This document shows, in pieces, positions 1 to 9,394 of a stretch of DNA of 64,000 nt; position 1 is the first letter of the stretch, and each line of letters begins with the position of its first letter. The translations under genes and the position numbers were made by a program. Source of the DNA: Pectobacterium brasiliense (GTDB taxonomy: Bacteria; Pseudomonadota; Gammaproteobacteria; Enterobacterales; Enterobacteriaceae); assembly GCF_013449685.1 (NCBI RefSeq), contig NZ_JACDSF010000016.1, forward strand, positions 125,751 through 189,750, in the 5' to 3' direction. The notes below the pieces were generated by a model. The model was given only the letters and a program-made list of their open reading frames with translations, had not been told where the DNA came from and did not search any database.

Positions 1-1069
1 TATGGGCAACGATGCCACGCCAGAGCAGGCGCAGTGGCGGGATGGCGTTGTGCGGCAGAGCACGTCGACCACGTTGCTAGAACGCCGCGTACGTATGGCG
101 CTGGGAGACGGCGATCGTCAGGGGCTAACGAGCTGGATGGCGCGTTTGCCCGCGGATGCGTTACAGAAAGACGAATGGCGCTACTGGCGTGCGGCGGTGC
201 TGTTGGATCAGGGCAAACGGCAGGAAGGCGAGACGCTATTACGCAGCCTGATGCAGGATCGCGGGTTCTATCCTATGGCGGCGGCGCAGAAACTGAACGA
301 GCGCTATCCCATGACTGTCATGACGGCGGTGAAGCCGGACCCTTCTTTGTCTCAGCTACCAGAAATCACCCGCGTGCGGGAGTTGATGTTCTGGCAGATG
401 GATAATCTGGCACGTAACGAGTGGGTTGGGCTGGTGGGGAATCGCAGCAAACCGCAGCAGGAAGCGCTGGCTCGCTATGCATTTGAGCAGCGCTGGGCGG
501 ATTTGAGCGTGCAGGCGACGATTGTTGCGAAGCTGTGGGATCATCTGGAAGAGCGTTTCCCGCTGGCCTGGAACGATGAATTCCGCCGTGAAACACAGGG
601 GAAAGGCATCAGCCAGAGCTATGCAATGGCGATTGCTCGTCAGGAAAGTGCCTGGAATCCGAAAGCGCGTTCCCCGGTTGGCGCATCGGGCCTGATGCAG
701 TTGATGCCCGCGACGGCACAGCATACGGCTAAAATGAGTAATATCACGTTCTATACGAACAGCAGCCAACTGTTCGATCCCGAAACCAATATCCTGTTGG
801 GAACGAATTACCTGGAGTACGTGTACCAGACATTCGGCCGTAACCGCATTCTGTCTTCCGCGGCTTACAATGCCGGGCCGTCGCGTGTGAATACCTGGCT
901 AAGGAACAGCGCTGGGCGCATCGATCCTGTTGCGTTTATCGAAAGTATTCCGTTCTCGGAAACACGGGGCTACGTGAAAAATGTGCTGGCGTATGACGTC
1001 TTCTATCGCTATTTCCTTAATCAGCCAGCCAGTGTGCTGACGGATGCGGAATGGCAGCGGCGTTATTGA
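1..1069 (+). CDS. slt: Soluble lytic murein transglycosylase, C-terminal part (cut by window edge)
   Basis: Periplasmic enzyme that cleaves the MurNAc-GlcNAc bond of peptidoglycan to give 1,6-anhydro muropeptides. The frame is open from the first base, so the true start lies outside the window; about 355 codons of a protein normally near 640 residues are present. The superhelical U/L region comes first, then the goose-lysozyme-like catalytic domain with the signature QESAWNP, the catalytic Glu codon at 644-646, and GASGLMQLMPATA just after it. It sits directly upstream of trpR, as in E. coli. Identity is secure; only the N-terminus and signal peptide cannot be seen. Confidence 0.95.
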   Translation, partial: MGNDATPEQAQWRDGVVRQSTSTTLLERRVRMALGDGDRQGLTSWMARLPADALQKDEWRYWRAAVLLDQGKRQEGETLLRSLMQDRGFYPMAAAQKLNERYPMTVMTAVKPDPSLSQLPEITRVRELMFWQMDNLARNEWVGLVGNRSKPQQEALARYAFEQRWADLSVQATIVAKLWDHLEERFPLAWNDEFRRETQGKGISQSYAMAIARQESAWNPKARSPVGASGLMQLMPATAQHTAKMSNITFYTNSSQLFDPETNILLGTNYLEYVYQTFGRNRILSSAAYNAGPSRVNTWLRNSAGRIDPVAFIESIPFSETRGYVKNVLAYDVFYRYFLNQPASVLTDAEWQRRY

Positions 1070-1112
1070 GACGTGGCGTTGCGCTCGTGGCCTGAAATTG
1101 TGTTATGCTGCC

Positions 1113-1130
1113 GTACTAGTTAAATAGTAT
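1113..1130 (+). promoter_or_regulatory. Trp repressor operator in front of trpR
   Basis: GTACTAGTTAAATAGTAT contains the CTAGT core and near-palindromic half sites of TrpR operators and closely matches the autoregulatory operator before E. coli trpR. It lies 11 bp before the trpR start codon. That TrpR represses its own gene is known for E. coli; here it is inferred from the site. Confidence 0.75.
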
Positions 1131-1141
1131 GGCAGCCCGTT

Positions 1142-1489
1142 ATGACTCCGTTATCGCTTATCGACCCGGCACTTTCTGAACAAGACAATGAGCATTGGTT
1201 ACGCTTTGTTGCGCTATTGCAGCAGTCTATCGCAGAGGATCTTCAATTGCCGCTGCTTCAACTCCTGCTGACGCCGGATGAGCGTACAGCGTTAGGAACG
1301 CGGGTGCGAATTATACAGGAGCTCATGCGGGGTGATATGAGCCAGCGTGAGCTGAAAAGCGAGTTAGGTGCGGGAATTGCGACGATTACGCGCGGTTCAA
1401 ACAGTCTGAAAGCCGCGCCCCCCGCGTTAAAAAGCTGGCTGGAAGCGCAGTTGCTGTCGGCAGATAAGCCGTTGAGTGGCGACGCGTAA
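1142..1489 (+). CDS. trpR: Trp operon repressor TrpR
   Basis: Tryptophan-activated dimeric repressor of trp, aroH, mtr and its own gene. The 115-residue product is slightly longer than the usual 108 because of an extended C-terminus. The helix-turn-helix is at about residues 68-90 ([20 protein letters not shown]), and the tryptophan-contacting arginines of the family, Arg54 and Arg84, are both in place. The start is the ATG just after the operator. The gene converges on yjjX with only 3 bp between the stop codons, so no terminator fits between them. Confidence 0.95.
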   Translation: MTPLSLIDPALSEQDNEHWLRFVALLQQSIAEDLQLPLLQLLLTPDERTALGTRVRIIQELMRGDMSQRELKSELGAGIATITRGSNSLKAAPPALKSWLEAQLLSADKPLSGDA

Positions 1490-1492
1490 CGA

Positions 1493-2032
1493 TTACTGTT
1501 TCGCTGTCTGGACGGGAATCTGATAGATCGGATTATGGAACGGCACCAGCGCCAGCAGTAGCGCCTGATGGTACACGCTGGTGCGTGACAATTTGCCGTC
1601 GGTAAAAACGCCGATGGCACCACCTTTATGTTTGATATTCTGAACGCCCGTCAAACGCTCCATTTCATCGCCTAATTCCCGCCCTTCACGGATACCATGT
1701 AATATACTTTCTGGAAGAACCAGGCTTGCAGAACGTGATTCGCCACGCAGGTGGGCGTTTTCGATCACCATCCAGGCGAACGTCATGCTTTCTTCAATGC
1801 CTGCTTCGACACCGACCCAAAAATCGGCTTCCGGCCGCACTTGGTGTGCCATCATGACGCGGTTTCTGGCACCCGTACGGGTTTCGAGAGAGCCGAGAGG
1901 CTGGCGCGGGACGCCACTGTCGACGTCAACGCCTTCGATGCGGCAGTTTTCTGCACCAAAGACATCGGTAAATGCCAGAGTAATAGCCTTAATCTTTGCC
2001 GGGTTGGTAGTTGCAGCAACAACGTGATACAT
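1493..2032 (-). CDS. yjjX: Inosine/xanthosine triphosphatase YjjX
   Basis: House-cleaning NTPase of the YjjX/NTPase_I family. The E. coli protein hydrolyses ITP and XTP, removing non-canonical purine nucleotides from the pool. The 179-residue length fits the family. The N-terminus [17 protein letters not shown] carries the TNPAK nucleotide-binding turn shared with ITPase-fold proteins. It is divergent from gpmB with 50 bp between the starts, so the two promoters must lie close together. The yjjX-gpmB order is the same in E. coli. Confidence 0.9.
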   Translation of the reverse strand: MYHVVAATTNPAKIKAITLAFTDVFGAENCRIEGVDVDSGVPRQPLGSLETRTGARNRVMMAHQVRPEADFWVGVEAGIEESMTFAWMVIENAHLRGESRSASLVLPESILHGIREGRELGDEMERLTGVQNIKHKGGAIGVFTDGKLSRTSVYHQALLLALVPFHNPIYQIPVQTAKQ

Positions 2033-2082
2033 AACAGTTTCGTACCTTTAGTTAATTTGACGCAGTATAACGGAAAATAACC

Positions 2083-2733
2083 ATGTTACAGGTATATCTT
2101 GTTCGCCACGGCGAAACAGAATGGAATGTGGCTCGACGTATTCAAGGTCAATCGGACAGTGCGCTGACGCCAAGAGGTGAGCAACAGGCACAGCAAGTTG
2201 CTGGACGAATCAGGACGTTAGGGATTACGCATATTTTTACCAGCGATCTCGGAAGAACGCGTCAGACGACAGAAATCATCGCTAAATCTTGTGGTGATTG
2301 CCAGATAATCCTGGAGCCAGGGTTACGTGAATTGAACATGGGCGTCTTAGAAGCCCGCGATTTGGATTCGCTGACCGCCGAGGAAGAAAAATGGCGTAAA
2401 GGGCTGGTGGATGGCACGCCTGATGGCCGCATCCCAGAAGGCGAGTCGATGGTTGATGTGGCATTGCGCATGCACGGCGTTCTGGAACGTTGTCTGGCGT
2501 TGCCCGCGGGAAGCCGTCCTTTGCTGGTTAGCCACGGTATGGCGCTGGGGTGCCTGCTGAGTACGGTTCTGGGGTTACCCGCATCGGCGGAGCGGCGGTT
2601 GCGTCTACGCAACTGCTCCCTGTCGCGCATCGATTATCAGCAAAGCCCGTGGCTGGCACCGGGATGGGTGGTGGAAACGGCCGGAGATATTTCGCATTTG
2701 GATATTCCGGCACTGGATGAATTACAGCGCTGA
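2083..2733 (+). CDS. gpmB: Phosphoglycerate mutase-like phosphatase GpmB
   Basis: Histidine phosphatase superfamily (cofactor-dependent mutase fold), 216 residues. The phospho-acceptor motif LVRHGETEWN puts His9 in the RHG triad, Glu83 is in GLRELNMG, and the second active-site histidine is His151 in VSHGMALG. The name follows E. coli ytjC/gpmB; family members of this size are often general phosphatases, so mutase activity is not proven by sequence. Its last 12 bp overlap the 3' end of rob on the opposite strand, leaving no room for a terminator. Confidence 0.88.
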   Translation: MLQVYLVRHGETEWNVARRIQGQSDSALTPRGEQQAQQVAGRIRTLGITHIFTSDLGRTRQTTEIIAKSCGDCQIILEPGLRELNMGVLEARDLDSLTAEEEKWRKGLVDGTPDGRIPEGESMVDVALRMHGVLERCLALPAGSRPLLVSHGMALGCLLSTVLGLPASAERRLRLRNCSLSRIDYQQSPWLAPGWVVETAGDISHLDIPALDELQR

Positions 2734-3609
2734 TAGCGGTTCTGGATGTTGGATGGGGATAAAATACTCGCAGCGGATGATGTCGGGTATTTCCCCATCT
2801 GCATCATGACCAGGGTGAAAACGCTCGGCGTCGAACCCTTTACGGCGCGTGAGCTGGAAGGTCGGCAGGCAGGTGTCATACAGGCTGATAATAAAATCCT
2901 GTAGCTCGTCGGTCGGGCCGTCAAACACGAACATCGCGTAGTCGCCGCCCGGTAGTGTAATGGGTTCGCCCGCGTGGATATCATCAGGCAGATACTGCGG
3001 CTCCAGCGCGGTGGTGTAGAGCACTGCGTGCTCGTCGTCTTTCTCTTTACTCGGCTGTGAATGATGTAGCCCGTAAAGCACTGGTGGGACGCTGCGGGTT
3101 TCTCCCAAAAACTGACGCCAATAGTGGACGCGAATTTCCGTACGGAAATTACAAATCTGTTCCAGACGACAGGTATAGGTCTGCGTTAGCCCAAGCAACT
3201 GCGTTTCTGGCAGGGTGACAAACTGCGGCTGTGGCAGGGTAAATTCACCAAGCCGGATCGGCGGGCGAATACCGAACGTGTTCCAGTTATCGGAACGACG
3301 ATAAGACGCAGGCGTTTGTGCAAACTGCTTTTTGAACGCGCGGGTAAACGTCTGTTGTGAATCAAAACGGTATTGCAGGGCAATATCCAGGATAGGGCGA
3401 CTGGTCAGACAGAGTGCAACCGCCGCTTTGGTCAATCTCCGCGCTCGGATATATGAACCAATGGCATGACCTGTCACATCTTTGAACATTCTTTGCAGAT
3501 GCCACTTGGAATAACCCGCTTTCGCCGCCACATTATCGAGTGATAACGGCTGGTCGAGATGGCTTTCCAGCCAGTTAAGCAAGTCACGTATGATACCGGC
3601 TTGATCCAT
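2722..3609 (-). CDS. rob: Right origin-binding transcriptional activator Rob
   Basis: AraC/XylS-family activator related to MarA and SoxS, acting on superoxide, antibiotic and solvent resistance genes; it also binds oriC in E. coli. It has two AraC-type helix-turn-helices within about residues 8-106 (DNVAAKAGYSKWHLQRMFKD and FDSQQTFTRAFKKQF), then a GyrI-like effector-binding domain to the end. The ATG at 3609 gives MDQAGII as in known Rob proteins (295 residues against about 289); the longer reading from 3630 adds seven unsupported residues. It is divergent from creA. Confidence 0.95.
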   Translation of the reverse strand: MDQAGIIRDLLNWLESHLDQPLSLDNVAAKAGYSKWHLQRMFKDVTGHAIGSYIRARRLTKAAVALCLTSRPILDIALQYRFDSQQTFTRAFKKQFAQTPASYRRSDNWNTFGIRPPIRLGEFTLPQPQFVTLPETQLLGLTQTYTCRLEQICNFRTEIRVHYWRQFLGETRSVPPVLYGLHHSQPSKEKDDEHAVLYTTALEPQYLPDDIHAGEPITLPGGDYAMFVFDGPTDELQDFIISLYDTCLPTFQLTRRKGFDAERFHPGHDADGEIPDIIRCEYFIPIQHPEPLSAL

Positions 3610-3814
3610 AATCTTCCTCATCAAACACATTGAGCGCGAGCGTATTGAGATCCCGCATCATAGCAATATTTTCACTTTGGTACTGCCGAAGATTTTTGAA
3701 AATGTTCCGCAGGTAATTTGGATAAGGAGGGAGATTATAGCGGTTTATTTTGCTCATCCCCTTTTTAATTGTGGTTATTAATCGTTTGTTATGAATTGTC
3801 ACAGGACCTGGAAT

Positions 3815-4297
3815 ATGAACATAAAGCGCATCATGGGAGCGGGTCTGCTATTGCTGTCCACCGCCGGCGTTGTCAGTGCGGAAGAAGTAGGATCTGTCGA
3901 TACGGCCTTTAAACTGCTGGGGCCGGATCATAAGATCGTAGTGGAAGCGTTTGACGATCCGGATGTATCAAACGTGACCTGCTATATTAGCCGCGCCAAA
4001 ACGGGCGGAATCAAAGGCGGGTTAGGGCTGGCGGAAGACACGTCGGACGCCGCTATTTCCTGTCAGCAGGTTGGGCCGATTACGCTGTCCGATAAAATCA
4101 AAAACGGCGGCGATCGCGGATCCGTGGTGTTCCAGAAAAGAACATCGCTGGTTTTCAAGAAATTGCAGGTTGTTCGATTTTACGATCAAAAGCGCAATTC
4201 GCTGATCTATCTTGCTTACTCCGATCGTTTAGTCGATGGATCGCCGAAGAATGCGTTAAGCGCAGTGCCAGTTATGCCGTGGGGAAAGAGTGAATAA
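3815..4297 (+). CDS. creA: CreA family periplasmic protein
   Basis: A 160-residue exported protein of unknown biochemical role, first gene of the creABCD locus in E. coli. An N-terminal signal peptide is visible, with probable cleavage after VSA near residue 22. The body has the conserved [16 protein letters not shown] segment with one of its two cysteines. The ATG at 3815 is chosen because it starts the signal peptide; the ATG at 3791 would add eight unrelated residues. It converges on arcA. The creB, creC and creD genes that follow it in E. coli are absent here. Confidence 0.9.
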   Translation: MNIKRIMGAGLLLLSTAGVVSAEEVGSVDTAFKLLGPDHKIVVEAFDDPDVSNVTCYISRAKTGGIKGGLGLAEDTSDAAISCQQVGPITLSDKIKNGGDRGSVVFQKRTSLVFKKLQVVRFYDQKRNSLIYLAYSDRLVDGSPKNALSAVPVMPWGKSE

Positions 4298-4309
4298 CGT
4301 GCGGTAAGA

Positions 4310-4346
4310 AGGGAAAACAGCCGGAACAGAAGCCTGCTCCGGCTGA
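4310..4346 (-). terminator. Rho-independent terminator of arcA
   Basis: An 8-bp perfect stem (CAGCCGGA at 4318-4325 with TCCGGCTG at 4338-4345) is followed on the minus strand by TTTTCCCTTCTT. It lies just past the arcA stop codon and between the convergent creA and arcA genes. Confidence 0.75.
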
Positions 4347-4352
4347 AGGGAA

Positions 4353-5069
4353 TTAATTTTCCAGATCGCCACAGAAGCGGTAGCCTTCACCGTGGATCGT
4401 CGCGATGATTTCCGGCGTATCGGCTGTAGATTCAAAGTGCTTGCGGATACGACGGATGGTGACGTCAACGGTACGGTCGTGCGGCTTAAGCTCACGGCCC
4501 GTCATTTTTTTCAGCAGTTCTGCACGGGACTGAATCTTGCCCGGATTTTCGCAGAAGTGCAGCATGGCGCGGAATTCACTGCGCGGCAGCTTGTATTGTT
4601 CACCAGCCGGGCTAATCAGAGAACGGCTATTGATGTCCAGTTCCCAGCCGTTGAAACGATAGCTTTCCACCAGACGACGCTCTTCGGTGCCACTGCCCAG
4701 ATTCATGGTGCGTGACAGCAGGTTACGTGCGCGGATCGTCAGTTCACGTGGGTTGAACGGTTTGGTGATGTAGTCATCCGCACCGATTTCCAGACCGAGG
4801 ATCTTATCGACTTCATTGTCGCGGCCGGTGAGGAACATCAAGGCAACGGTGGCTTGCTCGCGCAATTCACGTGCCAGCAACAGGCCGTTCTTTCCTGGCA
4901 GGTTGATGTCCATGATCACCAGATTGATGTCGTTCTCGGACAAAATGTGGTGCATTTCTGCGCCATCAGTGGCTTCGTGAACAACGTATCCTTCCGCCTC
5001 AAAAATGCTTTTGAGGGTATTACGAGTTACTAGCTCGTCTTCAACAATAAGAATGTGCGGCGTCTGCAT
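4353..5069 (-). CDS. arcA: Aerobic respiration response regulator ArcA
   Basis: OmpR/PhoB-family response regulator, partner of the ArcB sensor kinase, repressing aerobic-metabolism genes under low oxygen. The 238-residue product has a receiver domain at about residues 1-120 with the phospho-acceptor Asp54 in IMDINLPG, and a winged-helix DNA-binding domain from about 135. The length equals that of E. coli ArcA. Upstream lies an unusually long non-coding stretch of 750 bp containing an FNR-type site, consistent with FNR control of arcA known in E. coli. Confidence 0.97.
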   Translation of the reverse strand: MQTPHILIVEDELVTRNTLKSIFEAEGYVVHEATDGAEMHHILSENDINLVIMDINLPGKNGLLLARELREQATVALMFLTGRDNEVDKILGLEIGADDYITKPFNPRELTIRARNLLSRTMNLGSGTEERRLVESYRFNGWELDINSRSLISPAGEQYKLPRSEFRAMLHFCENPGKIQSRAELLKKMTGRELKPHDRTVDVTIRRIRKHFESTADTPEIIATIHGEGYRFCGDLEN

Positions 5070-5820
5070 GTTTGCTACCTAAAATTGCCAACTTAAATTA
5101 TAGAAATCGGAAGTACAGAAGTCGCTGTCATACCCTGCTGGCCCGCTGGCTACAACGCCAGTTATTCTGGGTATTTCCCTGGAGCTTATCGAGGTAGACT
5201 ACGCCCTCGCTCAACGTCAGACTCAAGTACGTAAATGCGTTACTGGTGTTCATTCTCTACCCGCTTAGAGGTACTGCTAGCGGATGAGCGTGGCGCTAAT
5301 TTAACTGCGCTCAAAGTGGCGCACAGTTTAACCTTATTAACAGCAACATAACAGTAAGCACAGATTTTGCCTGCTGATAAATCTACGGTTCTGTTGACAT
5401 ATATCAAATTTCATTTTAGCACGTTAACTATTTTGTGATAAACACTTATAAGATTGCCAGTTTACGTCACAATTTAGCACTTTTTATGAACGATTTAGCA
5501 TAGCAAATGCCAATAATCATAATTGGCGCTACACAGTCGCTGGTAGTTTTATAACTTATTGAAGTAAGGTAATTTACCTTGTTTTTATTAGGGTTTTATC
5601 TTCCCGCCCATATTTTGGACTCATCGATGTTTCCTACCGAAGGCCGAATTGATGCCGAAAATGTTGTTGGTTTATTGTTAATTTTTTACCGTGATGCCCA
5701 ACAAATTGCCGTTATCAACAAATCGTCGTCATCAATAAATTGTTATCAATTGCAGGGCTGCGTTGTTTGGCGAGCAGATGAACTCTTGCCAAAACGCATG
5801 TAACCCATACTGAGGAGTCT
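5070..5820. other. 751-bp intergenic region upstream of arcA and yjtD
   Basis: Long non-coding stretch between divergent arcA and yjtD. It holds an inverted repeat at 5130-5174 (ATACCC and CTGGC arms facing GCCAG and GGGTAT), an FNR-type box at 5394-5407, and A/T-rich sequence from 5400 to 5580. An open frame at 5579-5803 shows no ribosome site or recognisable protein and is not called. No counterpart of E. coli yjjY was recognised. Several arcA promoters would be expected here by analogy with E. coli. Confidence 0.6.
5394..5407. promoter_or_regulatory. FNR-type binding site upstream of arcA
   Basis: TTGACATATATCAA matches the FNR consensus TTGAT-N4-ATCAA at nine of ten positions with the correct 4-bp spacer. 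FNR activates arcA anaerobically in E. coli. The site is 325 bp before the arcA start codon, so it implies a distal promoter and a long leader; this is inferred. Confidence 0.7.
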
Positions 5821-6507
5821 ATGCAGTTTCATATTATTTTGGTTGAGCCCGCTCGGGCTGAAAATGTCGGGGCGGCCGCTCGTGCGATGAAAACGATGGG
5901 GTTCAGCAGCTTGCGTATTGTCGGTAGCGCGGTACATCAGGAGCCCGCCGCCCGCTGGGTGGCGCACGGGTCAGGAGATATTCTGGATAACGTACAGGTG
6001 TTTTCCACGTTGACGGAAGCACTGGCAGATATCGATTTTACGGTCGCGACCACCGCGCGCAGCCGGGCGAAATATCGTTATTACTGCACGCCAGCGGAAC
6101 TGACTGGCGTATTGCAGGAGAAGGTTCAATGGATGGCGTCTGCGGCGCTGGTGTTTGGTCGGGAAGATGTTGGCCTGACGAATGAAGAGCTCGAACTGGC
6201 GGATGTGCTGACTGGCGTGCCGATGAAAGCGGATTATCCCTCGCTGAATCTTGGTCAGGCGGTGATGGTGTATTGTTACCAACTGGCTGATCTCATGCAG
6301 GTCAAACCGGAAGCGACACAGCCAGCGGTGGCGGGGCAGTTATCGGCGCTGCGCGATCGTATGGAGCGGCTACTGGTCAATCTGGCGGTTGAAGACGATG
6401 CAAAACTGCGGGACTGGTTGCATCAGCGGCTAGGGCGTTTAGAGCAACGCGATACGGCGATGCTTCATCGGTTGCTACACGACATTGAAAAAAGATTGCC
6501 GAAATAA
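5821..6507 (+). CDS. yjtD: SpoU-family RNA 2'-O-methyltransferase (YjtD/LasT type)
   Basis: SPOUT-fold methyltransferase, 228 residues, related to TrmJ and LasT. N-terminal motif 1 (VEPARAENVGAAARAMKTMG) and the C-terminal SAM-binding knot with VFGREDVGLTNEEL and PSLNLGQAVMVYCYQ are clear. It lies between arcA and the thr operon, where E. coli has yjtD. The exact RNA target cannot be read from the sequence. The start is preceded by TGAGGAG, a strong ribosome site. Confidence 0.88.
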   Translation: MQFHIILVEPARAENVGAAARAMKTMGFSSLRIVGSAVHQEPAARWVAHGSGDILDNVQVFSTLTEALADIDFTVATTARSRAKYRYYCTPAELTGVLQEKVQWMASAALVFGREDVGLTNEELELADVLTGVPMKADYPSLNLGQAVMVYCYQLADLMQVKPEATQPAVAGQLSALRDRMERLLVNLAVEDDAKLRDWLHQRLGRLEQRDTAMLHRLLHDIEKRLPK

Positions 6508-6647
6508 GATAGCAGAGATGGCTTTTTTGGCAGTCGAACATCTTGAGTCACGTATTTTGACAACGGTTTGTCCGGCTTATTCCTGTTTAGGCAGTGGGTT
6601 GAGCGGCAGGGATTTTTCCTTCGGCGAGAAGAAAAAAAAGAAATCCG

Positions 6648-6676
6648 TTGACTTCAAAGGGCGATTGGCCTAACTA
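6648..6676 (+). promoter_or_regulatory. Probable thrLABC promoter
   Basis: TTGACT at 6648-6653 and TAACTA at 6671-6676 are separated by 17 bp, 43 bp before the thr leader start. The -35 element matches five of six consensus positions. Placement agrees with the E. coli thr promoter, which also starts TTGACT. Confidence 0.6.
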
Positions 6677-6718
6677 ATAGGGCAGATAACTCTACTTCTA
6701 ATGAGATTCAATTTTAGC

Positions 6719-6787
6719 ATGCGCACTATCAGCCTAATCACCACGATTATTACCATCACCGATACAACCAGTAACGGTGCGGGCTGA
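6719..6787 (+). CDS. thrL: thr operon leader peptide
   Basis: A 22-codon ORF with seven threonine and five isoleucine codons, including the ITTIITIT run. This is the classic control peptide whose translation rate senses charged tRNA-Thr and tRNA-Ile. It ends 22 bp before the attenuator hairpin. Confidence 0.95.
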   Translation: MRTISLITTIITITDTTSNGAG

Positions 6788-6841
6788 CGCATATAAAGAT
6801 TCCAGAAAAAGCCCGCACCGAACAGTGCGGGCTTTTTTTTT
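6776..6841 (+). terminator. thr operon attenuator with competing antiterminator
   Basis: The terminator is an 8-bp GC-rich stem (GCCCGCAC at 6811-6818 with GTGCGGGC at 6825-6832) followed by nine T residues. The leader-coding strand segment GGTGCGGGCT at 6776-6785 is a perfect 10-bp complement of 6810-6819, so it can form a mutually exclusive antiterminator when the ribosome stalls in thrL. Both pairings are visible in the sequence; the mechanism is known from E. coli. Confidence 0.92.
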
Positions 6842-6932
6842 ATGGCAGGTTATCCCTCAACGCCGTCTGTAAGCGGCATACAAAAAACGCTTTCGGCGTT
6901 TGGTTGGCAGAAATTCAGGAGAACAGATAAAA

Positions 6933-9392
6933 ATGCGAGTGTTGAAATTTGGCGGGACTTCAGTAGCAAATGCGGAGCGTTTTGCACGCGTTGCCGACAT
7001 TATCGAGAACAACGCGCGCCAGGGACAGGTGGCTACCGTATTGTCCGCTCCGGCGAAAATTACCAACCATCTGGTTGCCATGATTGAGAAAACCGTCGCC
7101 GGACAAGATATCCTGCCTCATTTAAACGACGCCGAAACGATCTTTTCTTCGCTGCTGCAAGGCCTTGCCGCGTCTCAACCCAGCTTTGACCATGCCCGCC
7201 TGAAGGCATTCGTGGATCAGGAATTTGCACAGCTGAAACACGTTCTGCACGGCATCGCGCTGCTGGGCCAGTGCCCTGATAGTGTGAACGCTGCGATCAT
7301 CTGCCGAGGGGAAAAACTGTCTATCGCCATCATGGAAGCGGTCTTTCAGGCGCGCGGCTATGGGGTCTCCGTTATCAACCCGGTTGAGAAGCTGCTGGCG
7401 CAGGGACACTATCTTGAATCCACCGTGGATATCACGGAGTCGACTCGCCGCATCGCTGAAAGTGCCATCCCGAAAGATCATGTGATCCTGATGGCAGGCT
7501 TTACTGCCGGTAACGACAAAGGGGAACTGGTCGTGCTGGGCCGGAACGGTTCTGACTATTCTGCTGCGGTACTGGCTGCGTGTTTACGTGCCGACTGTTG
7601 TGAGATCTGGACCGATGTGGACGGCGTTTATACCTGCGATCCGCGTCAGGTGCCGGACGCTCGATTATTGAAGTCGATGTCCTATCAGGAGGCGATGGAG
7701 CTGTCCTATTTTGGCGCCAAAGTCCTCCACCCCCGCACTATCGCTCCTATCGCCCAGTTCCAAATTCCCTGCCTCATCAAAAACACCGAAAATCCTCAGG
7801 CTCCCGGTACGCTCATCGGTATGGACAGCACGGATACGCAGTATCCGGTGAAAGGCATTACCAACCTGAACAATATGGCGATGGTTAACGTCTCCGGCCC
7901 TGGCATGAAAGGCATGGTAGGCATGGCGGCGCGTGTGTTTGCTGCGATGTCGCGCGCGGGTATCTCTGTTGTTCTGATTACGCAGTCATCTTCCGAATAC
8001 AGCATCAGCTTCTGCGTATCGCAAAACGAGCTGGCGCGTGCTAGAAAAACGCTAGAAGACGAATTCTATCTAGAACTGAAAGAAGGCGTGCTGGAACCGC
8101 TGGATGTGATGGAGCGTCTGGCGATCCTCTCTGTGGTAGGCGATGGCATGCGCACGCTGCGCGGCTTGTCTGCGCGCCTGTTCTCGGCGTTGGCGACGGC
8201 AAATATCAATATCGTGGCTATCGCGCAGGGCTCCTCCGAGCGTTCTATCTCTGTCGTGGTGAATAACGATGTCGCCACCACTGGCGTACGTGTTGCCCAC
8301 CAGATGCTGTTTAACACCGATCAGGTGATCGACGTGTTTGTGATCGGCGTCGGTGGCGTGGGTGGTGCACTGCTGGATCAGATCCACCGCCAGCAGCCGT
8401 GGCTGAAAGACAAGCATATCGACCTGCGCGTGTGTGGGATCGCCAACTCAAAAGCGATGCTGACCAATATTAACGGCATCTCGATGGAAAACTGGCATGA
8501 AGAGCTGGGTAAAGCCCGCGAACCATTTAATCTGGGCCGTCTGATCCGTCTGGTTAAAGAGTACCATCTGCTGAACCCGGTGATCGTTGACTGTACGTCG
8601 AATCAGGCTGTGGCCGATCAGTACGTGGATTTCCTGGCCGACGGTTTCCATGTCGTGACGCCAAACAAGAAAGCCAACACGGGGTCGATGAACTATTATC
8701 ACCAACTGCGTAGCGCCGCGGCGAAATCCCGCCGTCGCTTCCTGTATGACACTAACGTCGGTGCAGGCCTGCCGGTGATTGAGAACCTGCAAAATTTGCT
8801 GAATGCGGGTGATGAGCTGATTCGCTTTACCGGTATTCTCTCTGGCTCGCTGTCCTTTATTTTCGGTAAACTTGATGAAGGCATGTCGCTGTCGGAAGCG
8901 ACCACGCAGGCGAAAGAGAAAGGCTATACCGAGCCCGATCCGCGTGACGATCTGTCCGGTATGGACGTGGCGCGTAAGCTGCTGATTCTGGCGCGTGAAG
9001 CGGGCTATCAACTGGAATTGGGCGATATTGAGGTGGAATCCGTTCTGCCTGCCAGCTTCGATGCCTCCGGCGATGTTGCCAGCTTCATGCAGCGCCTGCC
9101 GTCGGCTGATGATGAATTTGCCAGCCGTGTTGCACAAGCGCGTGATGAAGGTAAAGTGTTGCGCTATGTCGGCGTGATTGAAGAAGGCCGCTGTAAGGTC
9201 AAAATCAGTGCTGTTGGCGGCAACGATCCGCTGTTTAAAGTCAAAGATGGCGAGAATGCCCTGGCATTCTACAGCCGTTATTATCAGCCACTGCCGCTCG
9301 TGTTACGCGGTTATGGCGCGGGTAACGATGTTACCGCTGCTGGTGTGTTCGCAGATCTGCTGCGCACCTTGTCATGGAAGTTGGGAGCATAA
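6933..9392 (+). CDS. thrA: Bifunctional aspartokinase I / homoserine dehydrogenase I
   Basis: Catalyses the first and third steps of threonine synthesis from aspartate. The 819-residue protein has an aspartokinase domain ([13 protein letters not shown] at the N-terminus, to about 290), central ACT-type regulatory repeats (about 300-460) for threonine feedback, and a homoserine dehydrogenase domain with the Rossmann motif [12 protein letters not shown] (about 468 on) and the catalytic region [19 protein letters not shown]. The ATG at 6933 is chosen over an upstream TTG because it gives the conserved MRVLKFGG start and follows AGGAG. It overlaps nothing and is followed by thrB after 2 bp. Confidence 0.98.
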   Translation: MRVLKFGGTSVANAERFARVADIIENNARQGQVATVLSAPAKITNHLVAMIEKTVAGQDILPHLNDAETIFSSLLQGLAASQPSFDHARLKAFVDQEFAQLKHVLHGIALLGQCPDSVNAAIICRGEKLSIAIMEAVFQARGYGVSVINPVEKLLAQGHYLESTVDITESTRRIAESAIPKDHVILMAGFTAGNDKGELVVLGRNGSDYSAAVLAACLRADCCEIWTDVDGVYTCDPRQVPDARLLKSMSYQEAMELSYFGAKVLHPRTIAPIAQFQIPCLIKNTENPQAPGTLIGMDSTDTQYPVKGITNLNNMAMVNVSGPGMKGMVGMAARVFAAMSRAGISVVLITQSSSEYSISFCVSQNELARARKTLEDEFYLELKEGVLEPLDVMERLAILSVVGDGMRTLRGLSARLFSALATANINIVAIAQGSSERSISVVVNNDVATTGVRVAHQMLFNTDQVIDVFVIGVGGVGGALLDQIHRQQPWLKDKHIDLRVCGIANSKAMLTNINGISMENWHEELGKAREPFNLGRLIRLVKEYHLLNPVIVDCTSNQAVADQYVDFLADGFHVVTPNKKANTGSMNYYHQLRSAAAKSRRRFLYDTNVGAGLPVIENLQNLLNAGDELIRFTGILSGSLSFIFGKLDEGMSLSEATTQAKEKGYTEPDPRDDLSGMDVARKLLILAREAGYQLELGDIEVESVLPASFDASGDVASFMQRLPSADDEFASRVAQARDEGKVLRYVGVIEEGRCKVKISAVGGNDPLFKVKDGENALAFYSRYYQPLPLVLRGYGAGNDVTAAGVFADLLRTLSWKLGA

Positions 9393-9394
9393 TT

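Noticed and set aside
5130-5174. Possible third ERIC fragment upstream of arcA (ATACCC/GGGTAT ends)
   Set aside because: Only the six-base ends resemble ERIC; the central core is missing and the length is 45 bp.
5579-5803. 74-codon frame upstream of yjtD
   Set aside because: No ribosome site, no recognised family, and it lies in the A/T-rich promoter region of yjtD.
6485-6673. 62-codon frame overlapping the yjtD end
   Set aside because: It runs through the thr promoter -35 element, has a lysine homopolymer from an A-rich tract and no family resemblance.
8448-9137. Long antisense frame of 229 codons inside thrA
   Set aside because: Product looks like reverse-frame translation of a GC-rich coding strand, rich in Arg/His/Gln, with no domain; thrA is certain.
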